Below, in pieces: positions 56,600 through 64,000 of a stretch of DNA of 64,000 nucleotides. The DNA is from Nageia nagi (Eukaryota; Pinophyta). The notes beneath the pieces are model-generated. The model did no database searches and was not told where the DNA came from. It was given only the letters and a program-made list of their open reading frames with translations. Numbering within the stretch: position 1 is the stretch's first letter; every line of letters begins with the position of its first letter. A program made the translations under genes and the position numbers. The stretch spans positions 496,001 to 560,000 of the forward strand of contig JBITNC010000001.1 of NCBI GenBank assembly GCA_050084985.1, in the 5' to 3' direction.

Positions 56600-58430
56600 A
56601 AGTATAAGTTCACATGCATAAGTGGAGAATACATTTATGAAATGGATTTCTCTTCTTCTAATCAAATTATATTCCTATTATTGAGGTAATGAATATAAGA
56701 AGCTTTCCACTTGAGACCCCAAATACACATTTTTCAAGCTTTAGTTTAAGCTTGAAATCTCCCAACCTTTTTAAAAGATAATCCTCCTTTTTTCTATAAC
56801 TTTAGAAGGATATTATTGGGAAGTATTTATTTCTTGTGGTAATTCTCTGAAATCATCATAGGATTAGGACTTCAAGCATCATAGTTGAGAAATTATTATC
56901 AATTCCCCCATTTGAAAAGGATTGTCTACATCCAAGGCTCTTGTCAAAACTTCTACTAAACACTTTGACATATGTAGGTAACTTGTAAAGAAAAATCCAA
57001 TGCTTGTACAAATGTCTCTATGCAAGGATGTATTATGTGTGTAGTATCCCTCTTTAGAATCAATTTTAATGGAAAATATATAGAATAATATATGGTAGCT
57101 TATTAACAAAAAACATGTAATAATGTATAAAGTTTGTTCATAATATATATGTATGGATTTATAGATTGTATTTGGGTTTGAAAAGCATAAAAGAAAGCGT
57201 AAAGGAAATACTATAAAGTGAACAACTACACTTTGAAAGAAGAAATGGATACTTGGTTGAATATAAGTTTAAGAATCAAGATGAGTAGTGTCTAAAAGTT
57301 TCTCTTTCAAATTAGTTAAGAATATTTCATCCAAGTCTTCCAACATTGCAAACAAATAACTATTATTTGAGTTTTTTCAAAGAGGAGTGAGAAGTAAAAT
57401 TGATTGTTGGTATCTATAAAAATGGGCAAACCAACCAAAGTGATACATATGGATCAACATGTGTATGGATTAAAATTTGGATGAAAATTTTGGATAGATG
57501 TCATGAAAGTATAAATTGAAATAGAATACCCTATCTACTTATGTATTGAGAATTAAGCAACAAACATAGGCTAGCTTCAAAATTTTGTAAAATAAAACAA
57601 GGATAACTTCCCTAGAACTTGTAAGTTTTCAAAGGAATAAAATGAAAGTGCACAAACTAGCTATAAAATCTCTTGAATAATACAATTCACAATACCAAAA
57701 TGAAAGATGTAAACTCAAGTCTTTGGCTTAACCACTTTATATTGATTTTAAAAAAGAGTATGCAAAATTTTACAAGTGTGCTCTCACTTTCAAAAGTTTC
57801 TTTCTTCAAGAATGAATTTCTTACAATAAAGAGACCCCATGCCTCTTATAGATAATTTTGAAACTCTAATTTCTAGTTTTGAAACCCTAATCCCTAATTC
57901 TAAAATCAAAAGCTAGTTACAAGTTAATTCAATGCTAATTGAGATTACATTTGGACTTATTGGAAATTAACTAAGACAAAATTTGAATAAAATAGTAAAA
58001 AAATGCTAAATTATAACCCTATTTATTATGGTGGTGGTGGGAATATTGTTTGCACATGATTTGTAATGGTGGATTAAATGTTTTCTCCCATGAAGGTCTC
58101 AACATTCTGAATCCCTTAGTTAATTATTTCAAGTGTTCCTTCATCTACTAGTAGGTTTTTTATGATTGTCTAGCTTATTTTTTCCATTTCTTTACACCAA
58201 AGAGCAAATTGAGATCCTCCTTTCATCGATCTCCCTATCTTCATACTATTGATATCTTCATACTATTAATACTATAGTAATGAGAGTATCAATCTATTTA
58301 AGTTATTCATTTTCATATTTTGATTGTTCTCCTTCATAGGGATGATCTGATCTCATATTTATCAATATGATAGCCATATCAAAGCATGATTCTATATGAG
58401 GATTATTATAAGTAACCATCTTCGATCTTC
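56600..58430. other. Gene-free region
   Basis: Contains a 76-residue minus-strand frame at 56879-57109 (HRDICTSIGFFFTSYLHMSK) of unknown meaning and no clear gene. GAAACCCTAATCCCTAA near 57879 is a single telomere-box-like word, not an array. Confidence 0.4.
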
Positions 58431-58439
58431 ATCACTAGT

Positions 58440-60490
58440 AAAATCATGCTCTATCTATTTCCTTTTTCTTTTTCTTATCTTTGCCTTCATTTCCATCATC
58501 TCCTCCTAATGAGGATGCCATTTTCCTCAACCTTGATGAACCTTTTTGAGTAGCTATTAAAAATTTATTTGGAGGTGAAGGTATCTTAGATGTCCTTCAT
58601 GGAGGAGTGGATTTAGAAGTTGTTGGTGTTGTAGCTTCCTATACAACTATGTTAATCATGGGATCAACTCCAATGTGAATCTCTATTGAGTTGTCAATGT
58701 TTATTCTATTAGAGATCTTGTCCTAGTCAATATCCATGTTGGTGTTTATAGTTATGTCAAAATTATTCTCCTCTTTTTACTCAGTTGAGCTAGAGTTTGG
58801 ACCATACTTGCTGGAACTCAAACTAGAAGGTGGTGTTGTAGGAATTATATGATGAGGTATACCACTTCAGTTGGATTTATTTGGATGATTTAACTTCTTT
58901 TGAATATGATCAATCAAATGAGAGATTAAACTAGACTCTCTAAGATGCTTGATACCATTTGATGTGTCCTAAATAAAAGTTTTAATAGTTTGATTGGGAA
59001 TGCTCATGGTAGCATATTTCCCATTCTTCCCTTGTACTAAGGTTATGGTAGTGATATGATAAGAATTACATATTCATTCCTTGGAGACTCTATGTTTGGT
59101 ATTATGGGTTTCTATTTGGATTTCTCTTCAACTTCTTATTGTATTCTTTTTTGTTCTTTAGCTAACTCTCTATGTATCCTCTAAGTATGCTTAATATATT
59201 GTATTTTTTTGTATTTTTCTATATTTTTGAGGGACATATGAGGGAATGTTGTGCTCCATGTTTCCCTAAAAAATACATCAATCATTCCATCTAGATCATA
59301 TTGATCCATAGCTAGCTTAGTTTCAATACAATGATGCACTAGGTCACATTTGATCAATAAGATCTGATACCAAGTAGTACATTCATAGCCTTCCATAATA
59401 ATAGGTAGTTCGTAAGTAGGGGAAGACTTTTTCACCCATACCTTATCATGTATGTTAAGTAAGTGACTAGAAAATTTTATGAGGATGAGATAGTCACTTA
59501 CATAGAGGTGTAGCTTTAGTGAGGCTTCTTTAGAACCATAGACTCTAATGTATGTAAATTTTGAATCTAACATATAGAAGTTTACATGTCCTCTTAAGGT
59601 AGAGATAGCTTTGTTAGATATCCTAAGCAATATTTTTCCTAATGATTATTTCATCATACATATGGCATTCCAACCTCATGTGCATCATTATCCAGTTATC
59701 ATCATTGCATCTTCTTTGAATCTAGAATCATGGGTAGCTCTCCCACAAAGGATGCAATGATTGATATAAATATTTGCTATTAGCAATGGATTTTTTTCTC
59801 TCCTTTCCATGGAGGAGTAAATAAAATATGGAGGAGTTCATGTAGAAATTTTTATCTACCTATATATTTCTTAATTACTTAATCATGCATTCATTGATCA
59901 CACTACTCTATTTTATACCTTTGCCTGCACTGATCATGTCTATAATCCTTGCAAACTCTAGTTGGAATTTGGTATCATCATTTTGTCCAATCACTCTTGA
60001 TAGAATTGTAATGATCTTAAATACCATTGAGTAAAAATCCTCTCTCTTGGGTGTCGCCAAATATTTTCTAGTAAAGTGCTTGCAGTCATCGAATAACCAA
60101 TCTTTGACTAGATATCTTGGACACATTAGATGTTTATAGAAATTATGTGAGTCTTTCATACTATAGGACATGTATTTTCTTGGCCAAGAAAAGGTGTTCT
60201 CAATACTTGTACCAAAAACAATCCATTATCTTATTACCATTTGTATCAATGAGTTTCTGGTTCCTATAGTCACAACACTTTCCCACCTCATAGCAAAGCT
60301 CTGGTAAGGGTGAAGAAAATGGAACCATAGATGCCTCCACTAATAAATATACTTTTAATGTATCTTTTATTAGCATAAAAGGATCAAGGCTTTGAATTTT
60401 ATTTAATGTATTTATTACATCTATATTGGAACACTTAGTATCCTCAATTTAACTCAAGTGTGGCTTGGAGAGTTTTTGTCATATATTTGA
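58440..60490 (-). pseudogene. Broken minus-strand coding relic, unrecognised, about 2 kb
   Basis: Reading right to left on the minus strand: MSYSMKDSHNFYKHLMCPRY and KDWLFDDCKHFTRKYLATPK (60171-59908), then a 149-residue frame (59630-59181). The latter has YIRVYGSKEASLKLHLYVSD, KKSSPTYELPIIMEGYECTT and MDQYDLDGMIDVFFRETW. After a gap with stops comes a threonine/serine/proline-rich and acidic stretch. The tail near 58520-58450 (SLGGDDGNEGKDKKKKKEID) ends at a stop near 58440. These pieces look like one ancestral protein of over 600 residues. I do not recognise its fold. Surrounding repeats suggest a transposon-linked gene. Confidence 0.4.
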
Positions 60491-60499
60491 AAGTGATTG

Positions 60500-61739
60500 G
60501 ACTCTCTAACATGAGCCTCATTTGCTTTCTCTCCTTCATATTTATTTTAATATTTCATTCTTGTTATATGAACAAGATAACATTAGGAGGTGCTTAGCAA
60601 GTTTAGGTTACTTTCTAAGGCAAAAAGGAAATTTTAAAAATTTGGATTTTTTATTTTTAATTCTAAGTGTGCCATCATTGAAAGCATACCAAATGGTGAA
60701 ATTCTAAGCATTTTTTAGCATAAAAAGAATAGTGCCAAGGTAACCAACTCTTTTTGGAGCATGCCTTGGAGATAAATTTTGGAAAATTTGGATTTTTTAA
60801 AATATTTTTCATCATTTTTGTGTAAAAATGAAGCTTGCTAGAAAAAGATAGGTCTAGAATGAAAAAGCTAAAGTAAGGAGAAGGCCATTTTGGGGAAGTT
60901 GCCAAATGATGTCAAAATGGATTAGGTGGATAGGAAATTAGTGGGGAAGGTGTTTTAAAACTTAAAATGGTTGATTCTAACTTAAAAAATATCTTTTAGA
61001 GATCTTGGAAAATTTTCATGGATTCTTTAAAATAAATTCAAAAATTTTTGGATTTTGTGCCCTTAGATCTTAGATCTTGGATCTTGAATATTTTTTAAAG
61101 GATAAATCTTCAAAAAATCTTCAAAAACATAATTAAAGGTGAATACATACCTTTGGATCTTGTGTTTTGATGGTGTTAGGGTGTTTGAGTATGGTTTTTG
61201 AGCTTCAAATCCTTCTCCAAGGTTGGATATTATCTTTCCTTCCTTATTTTGGCTCTCTAATTCTTAAAATCTTGGCTTTGGATGAATAAAATTAATTATT
61301 TGAGAATAATGGGGGGATTATGATGTATTTATAAACTTTTATGATCAAATTATGCCACATATCACCACCATATTGATTCTCCTTTCTCCTTCTTTGCTCC
61401 TTTAGGGTTTTTTCTTCATTTCTAATGTTGTGAATTTGGCCAAGGCATGGAAAATATAGTAAGTCAATGAATAGCCAGAGGAGGAGGAGATTTGGTATAT
61501 TTTGGGAGATTTTAGAGGCAAATTTTTAGAATTTTACATGCTCCTCAATACCCATGTCTTATATTTTGGATCTATAAAAACTCAATTTTGGAAAAAAAAA
61601 AAATTAAGGTTTGCTCATTTGGAGTTTTCTATTTTTTTCCCATTTTGGAGGAAAAATCCATGGTTTGAAGGATTTTTACTCATACAAAGTGCATATTTCA
61701 AATACCAAAGTGGTGTTTAATCACACCACCTACCTCACA
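60500..61739. other. Gene-free region left of tandem array
   Basis: AT-rich, with words such as AAATTTTTGGATTTT and GATCTTGGATCTTG repeating locally (near 61060-61090). No gene is supported. Confidence 0.4.
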
Positions 61740-62640
61740 AACCTCAAAAAGTTTGAAAATTAGCACATTTGGAGGCTCCCAATCCTAAGCCTATGTTTTC
61801 TAGTTTTTCCCAAGCTTGAGAAAAAAATAGAAAACTTACAAAATATGTGCCTATCTCCAAAGACCATGATTTTATCATTTTGTCAAAATTTTCAAGCCTT
61901 ATGTTCATAAATTTTTCTTTCATTGATGCTCATTCCTTCAAATTGTAAAAATAAATTTTAAGAATTTTTGGAGCATTTTCATTAGGTGACCTCAACTCCT
62001 CTTTTCTATTTTTTTAATTTTTCCATGATTTGATGGAGCTACACTTGTCCAATTTGCAAACTTGAAAGATCAATCTTCTGTATAATTCCATCCTCTATGC
62101 TCTCATGCTCAAAAATTTTGAATTTGAATAAAATGAGGCCCTTCAAATCCTAGGCATAGGTTTTCAAGTTTTTCTATTGCTTGAGAAAAGTTAGTAAACT
62201 TAAAAAACATGGGTCTACATCCTATGAACCAATTTTATCTCTCTTTTTTTTCAATTTTTCCAAGGTGAATGTGCTTATATTTTCTTAGTCTTCATACTTA
62301 TGTCTTCAATTTTCTTATCTAAATTTTGAGAAATTTTGGTGCATTTTCATAGCTATCCTTAATTTCTCTTTTCTATTTTTTCTCTCTAGGGAGGTGTGTT
62401 TCTTTAATTTGAGGTGAAATACTTTCCCAATTGAAATGATTAAAAGAACAATTTGATGTAGAATCTAATTTTGCACACTCCCATGCTTGAAATTTCATAT
62501 TTTGAGTAAATTTAGGCACACCTTTTCCTAGACATAGGATTTCAAAGTTTTCCCAAGCTTGAGAAAATGTAGAGAACCTTGAAAATGTGTGCCTAACTTG
62601 CCTTATCATAGTTTTGTTTATTTTTTAAATTTCCAAGGCT
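61740..62640. repeat. Tandem array, unit about 365-378 bp
   Basis: The marker CCTA(A/G)(G/A)C(C/A)TA(T/G)G recurs at 61784, 62149 and 62527. Each copy is followed by TTTTC(T/A)AGTTTTTC-like sequence, GCTTGAGAAAA, and then GTAAACTTA or AGAACCTTG. A second landmark, TTTTGG(A/T)GCATTTTCAT, recurs at 61968 and 62335. About 2.5 diverged units are visible. Confidence 0.7.
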
Positions 62641-62649
62641 AAACCTTAA

Positions 62650-64000
62650 TATTTTTGCAAGGGATTCAAAAGGATATAATTACATTTATTTTCCAACTTG
62701 TGTAAAAAATAAAAATTCCATGTAATATTAATTCCACATTTCTTGGAGGCCTTAAGATCTCAATCTCTTCACTTGGCCCCCGATGGAGCATCTATGGTCA
62801 AAATTGAAAATTTTTAATTCTAAAAGTGCTTAAATTTGGATTATCCATAACCCTATACCATCAAAATCATCAATTAATCTAAATCTATATCATGAATCTA
62901 CCATTGCAGGCACCTACTTGGTCACTTGATCATCCTAGATGAACCTTGGTTTGGTGCTTGATCATATTGAATTCTCTATTGAGCCTTCATTGAATAATTT
63001 CCTCATATCATCCATGATAATATTCCTTGATAATGCCTTTGAATTATCTCTTAATCCATTTGTACCATCTCATCTTATGATCCATGTCCATCCTAGATCA
63101 CCAAATTTGCAAAAATGGGTCCCCAAAATGTTGCATCTTGGGGTGTATTGTGTAGGCACAATAGATATCATATACACAGACTTCAAGGAAATGATTCTTT
63201 ATTGAATTTAAAATGATTATTATTTCATTATTTCATGGAAATGACTAAAGTTAAACTAGTTTCATTGTATTGTAACAAATATGCTTATTATTTCATGCAA
63301 TTATGTTCTTATGCATAATAATGCATCTAATCATGATTTTTTAATTTATTTTTGACATTATAGAGAAAAGAGGGATAATTATTTATATTTAAAACAAATA
63401 CACTTCTCTATTTTAAATATTTTGATATAAATAATAATATATGTTTTTTATTTTGATATTATTTATGATATATTATCTTATCATGTTGACATGCAAATTA
63501 TCTCATGTTATTTTCTTCTTTTATGGTATAAGGATCAATAGAGCACTAAGAGAGCTAGCTTGGGGCAAGATGAGACTATCCTATTAAAAAAGAGGAGAAT
63601 AAATCATATATCATATCATATCTTGGTCTTGAGAGTGCTCATAATACTTTTCTTACTTGTATCTTTTGGTACTACCTATCAAGACTACTCATATCCAAGA
63701 CCAAATGTTCTCTTAATTTATCTTAAATTTGTAGGGAAATATAATATACCTTCTTCATTCCTACCTAAACCTTTTCACTTAAATAATATTTTTGTAAGCA
63801 ATTATTCAATGAAATTAGTATACATATTTACCTCATATAGATGCAAATTCACTTTATTCTTTTTGGCTTCTATTTTAGACAATTCTAGTTCATATTCTTA
63901 TGCTTTCTTAGGGACTAAAATAGGTGGTTACTTCAATTTCAAATATTTACATAAAATACTTTCTCCTTATATAATATCTTCATTCTCAACCTCTTCCATA
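62650..64000. other. Gene-free right flank
   Basis: AT-rich. A short block CACTTGGCCCCCGATGGAGC near 62771 and CCCCAAAATGTTGCATCTTG near 63122 stand out as GC-richer words that could be element edges or transcribed spacers. I could not tie them to a structure. The 88-residue frame at 62939-63205 has no domain I recognise. Confidence 0.35.

Noticed and set aside
57879-57896. GAAACCCTAATCCCTAA as a telomeric repeat
   Set aside because: Only about two imperfect heptamers, no array. A chance or telo-box-like word.
62939-63205. 88-residue frame as a gene
   Set aside because: No domain, no promoter signals, composition like the flanking AT-rich DNA.

Overview
This window looks like intergenic nuclear DNA from a large-genome seed plant. 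It is AT-rich and mostly made of broken LTR retrotransposons with initiator-tRNA-Met-type primer sites. It also holds a plant-type L1 LINE, a Mutator-like MITE and one intact AP2/ERF transcription-factor gene. A gymnosperm is possible given the amount of old retroelement sequence, but nothing here fixes the taxon. There are no bacterial-style operons, tRNA or rRNA genes, or CRISPR arrays.

Layout. 171-320 is an LTR fragment (family F), cut by a degraded Ty1/copia element (E1, 321-7286, LTRs of about 1.4-1.5 kb). 8360-8560 is an ATGGTAA minisatellite. 8691-13809 is a degraded Ty3/gypsy element (E2) whose integrase is fused directly to a second LTR copy. 15725-16125 is another F fragment, followed by a further E1-family LTR (D, 16126-17596) and a short gag relic. 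18276-43231 is one stratified nest. Copia element A (LTRs 18276-18732 and 42780-43231) was split by copia element B (19618-38107, target duplication aagag). B was then hit by a minus-strand gag-only LTR element C (20653-24998, target duplication tagat). B was also hit, inside its 3' LTR, by a nearly intact LINE (31524-37732, target duplication of about 15-17 bp, poly-A tail). A also carries a roughly 1.35 kb insertion in its integrase, with CACTA-like termini.

The only intact low-copy gene is an ERF group IX-like factor at 43907-44635. It has a TATA box, four W-box cores and a G-box upstream, and a 349-bp MITE with an exact 9-bp target duplication about 280 bp after its stop. Beyond it lie degraded minus-strand coding relics (46304-48055 and 58440-60490), a MULE transposase relic (about 55620-56560), and three long tandem arrays (48577, 51997 and 61740).

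The most unusual object is element C. It is young (LTRs differ at only a few sites) and encodes no protease, integrase or reverse transcriptase. It carries a copia gag N-terminus fused to a long acidic, cysteine-motif-repeating region. Its LTR holds four perfect short stem-loops in about 105 bp. It has a 1.5-kb leader that is GC-richer than its surroundings. It fits the gag-only non-autonomous class (TR-GAG) but lacks a zinc knuckle.
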